A DNA stretch of 64,000 bases from Medicago truncatula (GCF_003473485.1 NC_053043.1:13154001-13218000); one strand, 5' to 3'; numbered from the stretch's first letter, positions 10,581 through 22,159 are shown. The notes: generated from the letters alone by a model not told the origin. Translations and numbers: made by a program.

Positions 10581-12314
10581 TCAAATGAATTTCCAAACAG
10601 AAACAGAGTTAATTGGTGTTCCTTTCCATCCAACAAGAAGACAATGACCATTCATATCAAATGTGCAAGAATTTCCACAAGGAAATCTTTTAGCCACCAA
10701 TTCAGCTTGATACAAAGACTTCATACTCAATTTTGTTTCCACCATTCCAAATCTAGCGAAAAATGCTCTCCACACATCAATCTTTACATCTGTACTCTTT
10801 CTTTCAACTCCTTCAGCCAAAATATTCCTAATACCATAACTGAAGTACAGTGATTCTATAATCATTCTGTTCTTCTCATCACCTTTCATACAATCTTCCA
10901 AACAATCAAAAAGCGCACTAAAGTAAAAAAGTGCTTCAATGAAACGGTTCACAAAAGATTTAGAATTGTGATTAGCTTCAGTCTCGGCTACGACCATTAC
11001 TATAGGATTTATAGTTCTAACAACTTTCATGACTGTTTCAAGTTGGTCTGATTGTTGAATATTGCTTCTTAGAGCAAATTGAGAGTAAACCGCAACGGTT
11101 TCTTCAGAATCTTTCTTGAAAAGATCTTCTCTTAGATGTGACAAGTTAGATACAATAATTGTATCGAACAAAAAAGGTATGTTCAAACTTTGTGCAAAAT
11201 CCTCCAATTTTTTGCCGGTGTCTTCAACTATAAGCTTTGAAGTGTATGTGTTTCCGGTGGCAATAGCTGTTATCTTTAGAAGTTCAAGTGGACATTCTGT
11301 TCTCGATTGAAGCGCTTGCATTAGGATTGTCCAATGTAACCCTTTACGAATTTCAAGATCAATAACATGAATCTTCTTTGCATCTTTAAGGTTTTCTATT
11401 AAAGCTTGTACACATGTGAACATTGAAACTTTAACAAATGGAAGCTCTTCGAAAAATGCAATAAGGGTTGGATTTAGATCCTTGCTAACCTCTTCAGGAT
11501 CAAATAAAGTTTCTATCTTTTGCGTATTGTTAGATGAAACTCTACCTGTTTCTTTGTCGATTCTTTGGAAAAGTGCTTCGGCAAAATAATGAACCACACG
11601 CTTAACAGGATTACCTGTCTTCGAAGATAAAGAGCTGATATGTGGTAAAAAATTTCTAGCGCGTTGAAATTGTTGATATCCAACTTTTTCAGCGCAAGCC
11701 AAAAGTGATTCAGCAAGTGAAACATCTTCTTTCTCTTCATCGGAGAGACCGGAGAAAGAAAAACCAAAAGGGTGATTAAGAATCAAACCTGATATAGATT
11801 CTGAGGAAGATGATGATTGTATGAACCTTGTTCCAGCTATCTTCATGATATCTCCAGTTGACAACTTACTCTCATTTTGATTATCTGTGACTAAATCAAA
11901 ATCATTAACAGGATGAAGGATTTTTCCTTCATCAGGTGATAACCTCTTGAATCCTTTGCCGTAATTCTTCAATATCTCCACTGGTGTTAAAGGTGATGGT
12001 TGGTAATATTGATTGTCCTTTTTTCTGTCACAAAATGGAAGAATTCTTGTAGGACATTGTTGTTCATCAAAGTGAACCATGTCAATGTTGAAGTTATCAA
12101 AAGCTTCATAATCTAGATATGGTTGGTGGTGATACTTTTGTTGATTAGTGGAAAGAAGAAGCTCTTCTTCTTGTGATGGATCATCTTCAAAGAAACCAAA
12201 ATTAGAGCAAAGAGACTCAATTCCATTACAGTCTCCTAGATCTTCTGCTACAGAAAATTTAACATTTTTCGTTGTATCAAAACTGAACTCACCAAATTCC
12301 CACAAGTTTTCCAT
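10581..12314 (-). CDS. GRAS-family transcription factor, tandem copy 3
   Basis: An intronless 577-residue GRAS protein. It retains FSVAEDLGD, GIESLCSNFGFF, the leucine-rich region (SLAESLLACAEKVGYQQFQR), the IHVIDLEIRKG core, WRAFFARFG and the terminal WKGTPINSVSVWKFI. An upstream in-frame ATG exists at 12356, but the residues between it and 12314 match nothing in copies 1 and 2, so the start at MENLWEF (12314) is preferred. It lacks the roughly 20-residue N-terminal piece (DKLSSSND region) of the other copies, a clean in-frame deletion. The TATA box is degenerate, which might lower expression. It is the copy whose SAW-region coding sequence best matches the inverted pseudogene at 45905-46205. 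Confidence 0.92.
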   Translation of the reverse strand: MENLWEFGEFSFDTTKNVKFSVAEDLGDCNGIESLCSNFGFFEDDPSQEEELLLSTNQQKYHHQPYLDYEAFDNFNIDMVHFDEQQCPTRILPFCDRKKDNQYYQPSPLTPVEILKNYGKGFKRLSPDEGKILHPVNDFDLVTDNQNESKLSTGDIMKIAGTRFIQSSSSSESISGLILNHPFGFSFSGLSDEEKEDVSLAESLLACAEKVGYQQFQRARNFLPHISSLSSKTGNPVKRVVHYFAEALFQRIDKETGRVSSNNTQKIETLFDPEEVSKDLNPTLIAFFEELPFVKVSMFTCVQALIENLKDAKKIHVIDLEIRKGLHWTILMQALQSRTECPLELLKITAIATGNTYTSKLIVEDTGKKLEDFAQSLNIPFLFDTIIVSNLSHLREDLFKKDSEETVAVYSQFALRSNIQQSDQLETVMKVVRTINPIVMVVAETEANHNSKSFVNRFIEALFYFSALFDCLEDCMKGDEKNRMIIESLYFSYGIRNILAEGVERKSTDVKIDVWRAFFARFGMVETKLSMKSLYQAELVAKRFPCGNSCTFDMNGHCLLVGWKGTPINSVSVWKFI

Positions 12315-12383
12315 CATAGATTCAAACAAATTTTTCTTTAGTATTATGAGTTTCAACTAGTATTTTCTTTATGCACTTCATTT

Positions 12384-12393
12384 TCTATTTAAC
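12384..12393 (-). promoter_or_regulatory. Degenerate TATA box of GRAS copy 3
   Basis: The position equivalent to the TATATATA of copies 1 and 2 reads GTTAAATAG on the minus strand, about 70 bp above the ATG. Confidence 0.4.
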
Positions 12394-12465
12394 AAGATTA
12401 ACAAGATTATGATTATTGTTATAAGTCATTATCATACTTTGCTTTATTTTAATATTAATGAACCT

Positions 12466-12755
12466 TTGTTGATTAAGAATTAAGGTATAGTTTGTGCTTA
12501 GTTTAATGTGAAATTAACTAGCTGTAACCGTAAATCCGTCCAGTAGAGTTAACATTGATGTTGTCATCATATCATGATAATGGGTCGATATGATAAAGGT
12601 GGCTGGGATACAAAAGGTCATTAAAATTGATAATAAACAAAAAACTACTCATATAAGAAAAAAATAACAAGGTATATTCAGACAAATATTCTTTTTTTTT
12701 TTTTTTTGAAATTGTCAAGAGGGCACATAATCCAGCAAAGATGGCGTTAGTGATG
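12466..12755. repeat. Upstream block shared by the GRAS tandem copies (3 of 3)
   Basis: Homologous to 2311-2453 and 6651-6960. It includes GGTATAGTTTGTGCTTAGTT and the CCAGCAAAGATGGCG end, with a poly-T run between. Confidence 0.75.
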
Positions 12756-14056
12756 ACAGGAAAATAAGATGTTGAATTCTAAAATTTTGAACTTATTTTT
12801 TGGTAACAAAAGGGAAATAAAAATAGAAAGAAAACAAATCGAAGAAGATACCCTAACTAGAGTCGAACAAATTCAACGCCTATGACATTAGCTAAGAGAG
12901 AATAGATGACATGTCTGGGAAGACTTCATGGAAGACAAGAAAGTTACTGTTGCACAGTACACCCTCAAGTAAAGTGTGTTGCAAAATAACACCCAATCTC
13001 TTGATAGCCCATAACAAATTTCTAAAATTTGAACTTGATTTTGTTTTAGGAAAAAGTTATCAAGTGTTTCTCATTTTATATTTGTCATCTCCCAAATTAA
13101 TGCAAAATACCCCTATCCCTTAAAAACCGAAAAATTCAACTCATGGTCAAATCCTTCCCCACATTCCTTTTATAATTGTACTCAGACTTAAAGGGTATCT
13201 GCAAAAAGAATCCACTGAAATTTTTATATTTAATATTTGAGAAATTATACTTCCACATACTCTTTTTGGACAATAAAAGGCAAAAATCATCAAATTACGA
13301 ACCACATCCAGTTGCAAAGGACCATAATAGACAGGTGTAGTTGATATCCTCAACGGCTCGAACGAGCTTCTACACCATGGACCTTGGTCTTACGACTGTT
13401 GTGAAAAGGAATCATTTCAATGTCCCAGTAGCTACAAAAGGGTTTGCTAGTTTCTACTTTGGGACACACCATTAGAGCTAGGTCTCATTACACTTCTTCA
13501 ATTACTACAACGTTTTTCATAAGCTTGGATGATTTTATACTGGTTGCATTTTTCTGTTCTTTTGTAGTTTAATTATGTACATGTTCAATTGACTATTTTT
13601 TTCACCTTCAGCCGATTATAGTTCAAGCTGATTATGCTGCTAGCCTGCTACCACCTATTACTTATCAGCTTGAAAGGGTAACAAAGATTATAGTGTCATT
13701 TGATCATCTTTTAATCAATCGATACAATATTATCTTCAGAGTATCATATGTTCGCTATCTTTTCTATGCATATGACATTTTTCCCTTTGATCCATGGATT
13801 TGTTACAAGTTTACCTAATCTCATTTCCAAGACAAGCAAAGGTTGCATGGGTCAGTTGAAATAACATTGAGTGCTTATGCCCTGCTTGCTTAATCAGATA
13901 AAATAGATTTAATCCGCGATAAATGTACTCAAAATGCATCAAGTCTTTCAACATAGACTCAACAGATTCACTCTTAAAAAATGACCAAGAAACACATTGT
14001 AATAAGAATTGCAACATAACATTTATTCCATTTCAGAACGTGAATAAGCAGTAATA
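12756..14056. other. Spacer upstream of the GRAS array and downstream of NDUFA2
   Basis: No complete gene is seen. 13360-13470 and 13610-13685 have higher coding potential on the plus strand, with an AG-flanked segment at 13611, and could be exon relics of an unknown gene. The rest is AT-rich. 13800-14056 is expected to hold the NDUFA2 3' UTR on the minus strand. Confidence 0.4.
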
Positions 14057-15230
14057 TCAAGCTTTGGATTGTCCTGCTTTTACCAGATCTTCGAGTGCCT
14101 TCAAAATCTGTGGCTCTGTCATGCCTTCCAGTTTGATGCCTTTCTCAACACCCAAATCTAGTATTAATATTAAATTATACGATGTTAGGATATATCACAA
14201 ATAGATAAACAAAATCATGCAAATGAAAAGGATGAGCTACAAGATATGATCAGAAATGTGAACCATCTTTGAAGAGTAAGTATACCAAAATTTACAGTAT
14301 GTGACTTAATTTTCTTTATGCATTCAAGGCCATCCACAATACACAAAATAATCTTAAGTAAAAATTACAACCAAATTGACATTATACACAACTTCTAATT
14401 GGGTCAAGTTTTTTTAACCAACAGTTCTTCCAACTCCAATTTACCCATTCATTAGTACTTGAAGGATATCAAACTCCTTGCAATTCATACAAACAAATGT
14501 TTGTAGATAAAAGTCAAAATTGATATAATATCTAAAATTAGTTTTGGACAGACTACTCATACTATAATATTCTCATCTCTGAAGGCGTTGCCTAGTGAGT
14601 AGGGTTGGGACACCAAAAGAACACTAAACATGAGATCCAGATACTAACAAATTTATCTCCCTCTAACAAATTAACCACCAAAAGAACGCTATGAGTTATT
14701 GGCCTTTTAACATTGAAATGAATTTAAGGGAACAATGCTGATTACCATATTTCAGTGTTCTTGTAAAAAAAACATATTTTCAGTATTAAAGCATTATGTT
14801 AACTTCCTACAAATCCCAGTTAAGGAACTAAGGAGAATATGGAATGTGAATGCAAATCACATGGTATGAAATGCAGAGTAAAAATGAAATAGGTTTAAGA
14901 TGGGTGATACCATATCTTGCCCACAATTGGGGTTCAACTCCACTGCATTCACGGATCAATATGGGCAGTTTTGGGTTCAATGTCTTCAGTTCCTTATAAT
15001 TCTTTTCAACAAAAGCCCTGAGATAAGACAAAATAGTAAGAGCTCATTAAAGATTCAAGTATGTATGAAATTTAATAAAAAGATTTTTAAAAATTAATGC
15101 TATGAAATTTTAGGTCCAAAGATAGGGAAAAATATATATATAACCTTGCAGATGAGCTTGCAGGTGATGACTGGCACATCAGAAGTCGAAGCTCTTTGAT
15201 GTTCTTTGAAAGTTGTCCTCTCCATGCCAT
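14057..15230 (-). CDS. NDUFA2: NADH dehydrogenase (complex I) subunit NDUFA2/B8, 3 exons
   Basis: Accessory subunit of mitochondrial respiratory complex I with a thioredoxin-like fold, located in the matrix arm. Coding exons on the minus strand: 15145-15230 (86 bp), 14911-15017 (107 bp) and 14057-14157 (101 bp); total 97 codons plus stop. The introns (15018-15144 and 14158-14910) have GT...AG ends, and the reading frame is kept across both junctions. The protein opens [20 protein letters not shown], continues through [22 protein letters not shown] in exon 2 and ends [19 protein letters not shown]. This matches the plant B8 subunit in length (97) and motifs from family knowledge. Only exon 2 gives an uninterrupted frame of note, so the gene is easily missed. 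An AG just upstream of the start (CTTCAG near 15240) may be the acceptor of a 5' UTR intron. Confidence 0.95.
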
Positions 15231-15985
15231 TGCTTTCTGAAGCACAAAGTTATAATATTTGTGAGACTTTACCTCATCTTATGGCAAGGAAAAAATGATA
15301 TAAAGATCTAAAATTAACTATGCAAGCAAAACTACCACCGACATCTAGTGGCAGTAACAGTAAAGCTCAGTCTCACTACCACTAGATGCCGTTGGTAAAA
15401 ATCAGTCTCAGTTCCCACGATTTACCCATCAGTTTCGCAGTTAAGGAATTGATCACTTCTATAGGTTCGGTGAGATTGAAAGTGAAAAGGGACTACAAGT
15501 GCAAAGATGATAAGAGTACTTTACTTAGGACATGCCCCTTTGAATATTGATCTTATTGACTTTTACAACTCAAAAAGTGTTTACTCTGGCGCTATAGCAT
15601 AGCAGAACATGAACAAATTTCTATTGTGTGTGATATGCTATTTAGTACGAAGTGTTATGAAGTAGTGGCTATAACGGTGCTATAGCACGTAACGGAAATT
15701 GAATGTATTGCAATTTTCCACGATCCGCAATTGACAACACTGATTCAAACTCAAAAAAGATTTTGCTGTGTGAAAAAGATACACTCAAGAACAACCTTTT
15801 AGAAACCTAGTGGTTTTTGAATGGGATTTAAGAAAATAACAATAAATTGATACCTTCTCATTTGCATGGTGTCATAGTTGTAAGCTATAACTTCCTAAGA
15901 TTGATTTTCTTTTTTACTTCTAGTTAATGGCTTATTGGTCCTTCATCTTTCTGGAAAAAATGTTGAAATTTTCATCGAAGACTTA
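15231..15985. other. 5' region of NDUFA2
   Basis: Presumed 5' UTR, possible 5' UTR intron and promoter of the minus-strand NDUFA2 gene. A short imperfect palindrome (CATCTAGTGG / CCACTAGATG, 15341-15390) is present. No other gene is seen. Confidence 0.4.
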
Positions 15986-16194
15986 GGGCCTGTTTGGATT
16001 GGCTTATTTTTGAGCTTATGCAAAACAGCTTATGGAAAAAAAAAAAGCTTTGATGTATTATTTCATAAGCTTGTCAAAGTTGTTTATGAAAAAACAACTT
16101 ATGAAGAGAAAATTATTGTTAGTGAGAAAAAAGCTTATTTATTTGCATAAGCTATTATTCATAAGCTCAAAAACAATTCAATCCAAACAGGCCC
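15986..16194. mobile_element. hAT-like MITE (209 bp)
   Basis: Terminal inverted repeats GGGCCTGTTTGGATTG and CAATCCAAACAGGCCC are perfect over 16 bp. The interior is rich in AGCTTAT/ATAAGCT subterminal motifs. No convincing target-site duplication remains. A second terminus-like sequence (GGGGCCGTTTGGATTAGGCTTA) begins at 16301 without a visible partner, so a truncated relative lies beside it. Confidence 0.75.
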
Positions 16195-17905
16195 TCATTG
16201 TGTGGAAATTTGGACCAATTCACCCTAATCCACCACCTTATCAATTTCAAAATAACCCCACAAATTGCAAAATGTTAATCGAACTTGTTCCTTTGTCTAG
16301 GGGCCGTTTGGATTAGGCTTAATTTGAAAAATAAGCAAAACAGTTTACAAAAATGCAATTTTCATTAATGAGAACATATAAATCTCTCTTAATATAAGAA
16401 GAGAAGATGTTGTGGAAATCCTATTAATGCCCCAGCCTGGTTAATTGACAAATCACCAAAGTAAGGGTAAAATCTGTCTTTAACTTACTTTATTCAACCA
16501 AATTACCACAATTAACTAAGATGATGTCATGTAACTACAAATAACTAATAGTTTAGTTCATTTGCTCTTCATAAAGTCATTCCCATTTGATGCCAACTAA
16601 ATAAATCCGATTTTGGTTGACACGGAAAACGAAAAAAGTTTTCTTTTGTACAAAAAAGATATAATCTAATGTCAGATCTACAATCAATTGGAGGCAAATT
16701 TTCAATTTCAAATTTCAAATACTCTTATATTGTCATTCACTACTCTTTCATAATTTAATACTCTCTCATTCTCTCAACTGTCTCTCCTCTCTCATTCTCT
16801 CTTTGACAACAAGAAGAACACGGCAGGTATAAGAATTCATTTTCCTAATATCATTAATTATTTCATTTGTTGTTGACCTTCATATCATGTATATTTAACA
16901 AAAACAGTCCTAACACAATTTTAAAATTATATCAACAACAAAAAAGCAAATATACAAAATATATTCATTAGTTATACAAAAAAGCAAATAAGAGAAAGAA
17001 ATGAATATTATTTGAGTCATATTACAAGAAAATCTAAGTGAAATTTTTGTTAAATCATAACAAGTAATAACAGAAAGTGAATATTGAAAGTGAAAAAAAA
17101 AAAAAAATCTTTTGATTTGCAAATAAAATTTTTATTCATCTGTAAAAAAAAAAAAAAAAAATCTGTTCTATCAAAGATTCATTGAAAAAACAGACTTTTT
17201 TATCGGTAGCATCGGAACTAAAAAAGATTCATCTACAAAAAAAAATTTACATCTCTAGAAATAAAACAAAATCACATCCAATTTCAAATTTGTATTGTTG
17301 TTGTTGCATGTAATGGAAACAAAATATGTAAAGATCTGGACAACATACAAGATTGGGATGAAAACACGTAAGCTCTTTCCCGGCGCGGTGGTTGCAAGCT
17401 CCGGCGTGGTGGTCACCGGCGAAGGTTGTCCGTTCCGGATATTTTTAAATGGGTTTTGTAGAGAAGATGGAGGGGACTCTTTTTATGGTGATGGATTTTC
17501 AAAAATGAAGATGGTGGAGCAATGTAACGACCGCCGGAGAAACTGAAGGAGGGAGGAGGAGGCGACGGCTAGGGTTTGTTTGAGAATGAGAGAGTTTTCC
17601 AGATTTCTTTGGTGAAGAGAGAGAAAATTAACTTTGAAATAAATATGGTGTGTGTGAAATAAAGTTAAATGACAAAAAAGAAAATAAAAAGAAAATTATA
17701 AAAAATACTCTAGGTTTGCACGAGATAGGGTAAAGGGATATCGACTTTTTTTATTGCAAAATTAGTGTAACATAATAAAAATAAAAATAAATAAATTCTT
17801 TAAAAAATATATAAAAAATAATAATAATAATTTCTTTATCAAATAATAAAAAAATAGTAGTAGTTTATTTAACCTCTAAAAATATAATTTAATAAATGTT
17901 ATCTT

Positions 17906-17955
<50 letters not shown>

Positions 17956-18230
17956 AACGATGTGTTTTTTTACAAGATCTAAAGACGTGTTGTTACATTA
18001 ATTAATGAATATTAAAAAAAAAAAATATATTCATAAAAACATAAGGTAAATATATTTCATTGTTACATAAAAATAACGGTAAAACATGGATCGTTTGATA
18101 CATACAATATACCAAAGAGAGTAGTAGAAAAAGAGTGATGTGTATAGATTTGAAGTGATGCAGTAACAGACGATGTATAAATAGTTTAAGAGATCAGTTT
18201 TAAAAAAGATTGACAAAATATATCATACAA
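16195..18230. other. AT-rich region with one GC-rich island
   Basis: Mostly AT-rich noncoding DNA. 17360-17600 is a GC-rich island with GGCGCGGTGG, CACCGGCGAAGG and GGAGGCGACGGCTAGGG motifs and an 83-codon plus-strand frame starting at 17295. It resembles the 5' part of a gene or transposon, but no protein family is recognised. Confidence 0.4.
17905..17953. repeat. (CA)n(TA)n microsatellite
   Basis: About 6 CA units followed by about 18 TA units. Confidence 0.95.
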
Positions 18231-18363
18231 GGGTCAACTCATCACTTCAGAATTTTAAAATAATTGTTGTAAACGAGACACGTTGTCACTTCGCAAAAAT
18301 TTTAAAAAATTATTATAAAGACATGCTGATATAAATTTTAAAATAAGTATTGAACATATTTTG

Positions 18364-18440
18364 GTAGTGGTCGGAGTTTGAACCTCGGACCTTGGATATA
18401 TTATGCATTATCCAAACCAACTGAGTTAAGCTCACAAGGA
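18364..18440 (-). repeat. tRNA-like SINE copy, minus strand
   Basis: The minus strand reads GTCCTTGTGAGCTTAACTCA then GTTGG (A box) and GGTTCAAACTCCG (B box). It is closely similar to 33504-33584 and 61206-61297. No clear poly-T remains at its 3' side. Confidence 0.6.
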
Positions 18441-18444
18441 CATA

Positions 18445-20726
18445 TGTAACGCCCTAGTTGTTATTAATTATTTTTAATTTATTTTAGAGTCTTTTGTATG
18501 ATTTTAATATGAATTATGTTGATTGGTGTTGATTTTTGGTGTGCTATATTTTATTATATGATTTATTATGATAATTATTAAAATAATGTGAGAATTAATA
18601 TTATTTTGAAAATTGGGGGAGTTAATTAGAATTTAATTGAATTTAGTGGGAATAAGGTGTAATTAAAGGGAGTTATAGGGAGTTAAGAAAATAGAAAGGA
18701 AGTTAAGTTAAGAGTTAGAAAGACAGAAAACTGTCTGTACGTACAATTGAAACTTTGGGAGGAAAACAAAGAAAACCAAGCCAAGGGGGGGAGAACAAGA
18801 GCAAGAGGGGATCGATTTTGCTGTAGCTTTGTTTGTGCAATTGAATTCAGGTAAGGGTGAGACTATCTCTCAATGATAATGGTTATATAATTCTGATTTT
18901 GGTTTAGCATAGTTCTAGTTGAAATTGTGAATTGGGGGTTAGGTTTTTGGAGTATGATTCTTGGATTGAAAAGTGTAGAAACCATGGCAATTGTGTTAAG
19001 AATCGATGTTCAGACTGTAGAATAATCATAGGTTAAGTTTCCTATCAAATTTGGGGTTTGGGTGGATGAAAAATTGGGTTTTTGGCTGGAAACTGGCATG
19101 TTCCCGTAGAGATGTCTGTCGCAACTCGCCACAGCGAGTAAACTTACTCGCCTCGCGAGCTGCACTTTGACATACATTCTCCATTATTCTGGATTTATTG
19201 AACCATACATGTTGTATAAGTTGGAGTCATATGGAGAATGTATGCATGGTCTAGTTGTATGTAGATATACACGAGTGGGTCCATTGCATATGCATAAACA
19301 GCGGAGATGACTCATGTCCTGGAGCACTAGTTGTTCACAGCGGTGAGGGCTTCGGTCCTGATGAATGCTTTAACCATTCAAAAGCGGTGAGGGCTTCGGT
19401 CATGTTTGGTACCACATGCATATATGCATTTATTGAGGAGTCTTAGTGGTGTCGTCATGTCATGCATGAGTCTTTATTGTTGATTGTGGTTGTTATATTG
19501 ATGATGATGATGATGTTGTTTGATGGTTACATATTTATACATATATTATGATGGATTGATTTGATGGTGATGTAGTTGTTGCTTTGTAAATTATATAATT
19601 ATAATTGCAAGATGATTTGATGTTATAGGGTGTTAGATTTAATTGATGAATTATATATCTATTATTGATGAAATTAAGATGATTAATGATGTTGTTAATG
19701 ATGTGGTATATTTGCAAATGCATTATGTGGAATTATATATGATGTTTAAGTTGTGTTGATTATCATTTGATAATTTTTATATCTTGAGATGTCTATGTGC
19801 TACCTGTGATGCTGTTGAGTCTTAACTAAGATGTAAATGTTGGTTTAAGTTGTCTAAGTTGTAAGTTGTCGTTCCAAAGTATTGGAGTCTTAAATGGTTG
19901 ATGTTGTCTAAGTTGTTGAAGTCGTAGTTGAAGCTGTTGTTGGTGACTGTTTATGTTCAGGTGTTTTGTGAGAGGTGGTGTACTCTTACGTTGTCGTTTA
20001 TAAGAGGTGATGTACTCTTACGTTGTTATTCTTTAAGAGGTGGTGTATTCTTAGGTTGTCGTATTATAAGAGGTGGTGTACTCTCACGTAGTTGTGTTGT
20101 CAGGTTGACGTTGTCATTGATGAATCGTTGAAGTTGTTGATAAAGACAAAACATGAAATATTAATGATGAATATGTTGTTGCTTATGTTATTATAAGATG
20201 ATGAATATGTTGTTGCTTATGTTATTATAAGATTATGATTATGTTGTTGTTTATATTATTATGAGATGATGATTTAATGAAGTACTATACGAAGAATTAC
20301 TACTATAAATTGGTGAAGTTTAAGTTGTTAAATACGGTTGATGATTTATATATTATTATTATTGATTGTGAATCTCACCCCTTCTGCTTGAAAATGTTGC
20401 CCTTTGTATGAGTAACTTGCAGGTAATAAAGATTAGTAGGAGTGGTGACTCAAGTGTCTTAGGGCTCTGATACGTAACGGGATGGGAAATTGTTGCTATG
20501 TTTATCATTCCTTTATGTGTCAATTTTGGAGCATGTTGTTGAAGTTTTTATTGTCGTTGAATTAATTCCGCTGCAAAGTTTTAATTATTACGTTGTTGAA
20601 AATTGAAGAATAATTATTTAATTATTCCATTTGTGATTTTTAAGAAAAGAAATGTAACATTCCGTTTAAGGTGTTTTACTCTGGTTAATTTATGAAATTT
20701 TTATGTTGGGAAAACGAGGTGTTACA
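18445..20726 (+). mobile_element. Solo LTR of a Ty3/gypsy (Tekay-like) retrotransposon
   Basis: A 2282-bp block begins TGTAACGCCC and ends GGTGTTACA, with the perfect 5-bp target duplication ACATA on both sides (18440-18444 and 20727-20731). Termini and size fit long LTRs of the Tekay/Del chromovirus lineage. An AGGTAAGGGTGAG near 18848 fits the splice donor found after the transcription start in such LTRs, so the plus orientation is inferred. No second LTR or internal domain is found, so this is a solo LTR left by recombination. The lineage call is from memory of LTR ends and is tentative; the solo LTR call is firm. Confidence 0.85.
19966..20096 (+). repeat. Short tandem repeats inside the solo LTR
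   Basis: About four imperfect units of 35-37 bp, each with AGAGGTGGTGTACTCTTACG or a variant. A second repeat, ATGAATATGTTGTTGCTTAT, follows at 20165-20225 in two copies. Confidence 0.75.
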
Positions 20727-21006
20727 ACATAAGTATTGAACATATGATTTGTCATCACTGATATATATTATAAAATAATTATTATACATGAGACAAGAGA
20801 TACATTGATATATATTATTCTCCTTCCTTCAAAAAAACATTATTCTCTTTTTTTTTTTTTCAAACCATAACGTAAGTGAAAAACTAACTTAAAAAAATAA
20901 TAGAATTATACACAGCATCTGTTATCATTGAGTACAAATTCAAAATAATTATAACACAAAGAGACAAGTTTTAGCCGATATGAATTTTAAGATAATTATT
21001 AACCAC

Positions 21007-21008
<2 letters not shown>

Positions 21009-21055
<47 letters not shown>
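21009..21055. repeat. (TA)n microsatellite
   Basis: About 23 uninterrupted TA units inside the degenerate array. Confidence 0.95.
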
Positions 21056-21059
<4 letters not shown>

Positions 21060-21794
21060 TATACATGTTGTTATTGTTAACTTAAAAAAAACTTTAATAA
21101 TTATTATTATGGCGAAATTGTCACTGATACAAATCTACTAACATCTAAATCTTCTAACAATATCTAAAAAACGAAGTCCAGCAAAATAAATAAATTAGTC
21201 TACAGTTATAAGTGGAAATTAGTTATACATGACCATTATTTGTAATTAATTTTTTTAAAAAAAAATTAGAACATAATAAACAAGTTGTCGCTCATATAAA
21301 TTTCAAAATAATTATTAACCATGTGACATGTCATCACTTATATATATATATTTAAGAAAATCACTTATATATATTATAAAATATTTTTTGAGGGATTATA
21401 TTGTAAAATATTTATTGTACACGAAATAAGTTGTCATTGTTAACTTTAAGAGTTTGGTGCTATTTTAAATGCTTGTATAAATTTACTTGTCTTAAAATAA
21501 ATATAAAAAAATTGTCAAAGAAATAAGATATATAGAAAATGGTTAAATATATTTTTGGTTGAATATATGTACGCATCTTTCATACGATCTGTCTTAAAAA
21601 CTGAGACAAAATGTATGGACGGATTTTTTTAAAGACTGGAGAAGAAAAGTTTCAAAAAAATTAAAATAGGACAAAAAACATATTAAAAAAAACATGCTTA
21701 AGTTTGATAAGATCTGAATAAAAAATAAGATACAACGATCCTTTTCTTATTACATTTTAATTTATTTAGATTAGATATTATTCTCATTTATCTA

Positions 21795-22159
21795 TCACAC
21801 AATTTGTTTTGGAGGGTTGGGATCACAAGCACACTCGTTATTAAAACACACAGGAGGCTGTTGTGTTGGACAATCAAGTTCTTTGATAATTTGAGGCTTG
21901 TGACAATCTTTATCTATCTTACAATATAGTATCCATGCTTCAGATTCCATGTACATATCTACAAGAAAAAGAAAATACATAGTAGTATTAAACATAAGAA
22001 AATGTTTGTATGCAACATTTAAAGAAGATGAAGGAAAAATCTTTCAAAATGAAACTTAAAAACATAAAATGGTGTACAAAAAATTCAACAAGAACCTATT
22101 GCAATGACAAGAAAAAATAAGAATGCCAATTTGAAGAGAGAAATTCTTGTTGTGTCCAT
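21795..22159 (-). CDS. Nodule-specific cysteine-rich (NCR) type peptide, 2 exons
   Basis: Exon 1 (22096-22159) encodes a 21-residue hydrophobic signal peptide, MDTTRISLFKLAFLFFLVIA plus I. A 137-bp intron (21959-22095) begins GTTCTTG and ends CTTGTAG. Exon 2 (21795-21958) encodes the mature part. The splice keeps frame (ATA then G|AT) and gives 75 residues. The mature peptide has six cysteines arranged C-x5-C, then C, C, then C-x4-C-x1-C, with YCKIDKDC and VCFNNECAC as the diagnostic ends. The one-residue spacing at the end, the signal exon/mature exon structure and the size are those of NCR peptides (late nodulin family), secreted into symbiosomes of IRLC legumes where they drive bacteroid differentiation. 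Expression in nodules is inferred from the family only. Confidence 0.88.

Larger units (their letters stand above)
18235..21460. repeat. Degenerate repeat array interrupted by the solo LTR
   Basis: On both sides of the solo LTR (18235-18360 and 20732-21460) a diverged motif recurs: GACA.GTTGTCA, a TATATA stretch, AATTTTAAAATAATTATTA, and an ACA(C)GAGACA end. At least seven partial copies are visible. It looks like an old minisatellite or a serially duplicated MITE. No gene is seen in 20732-21794. Confidence 0.45.
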
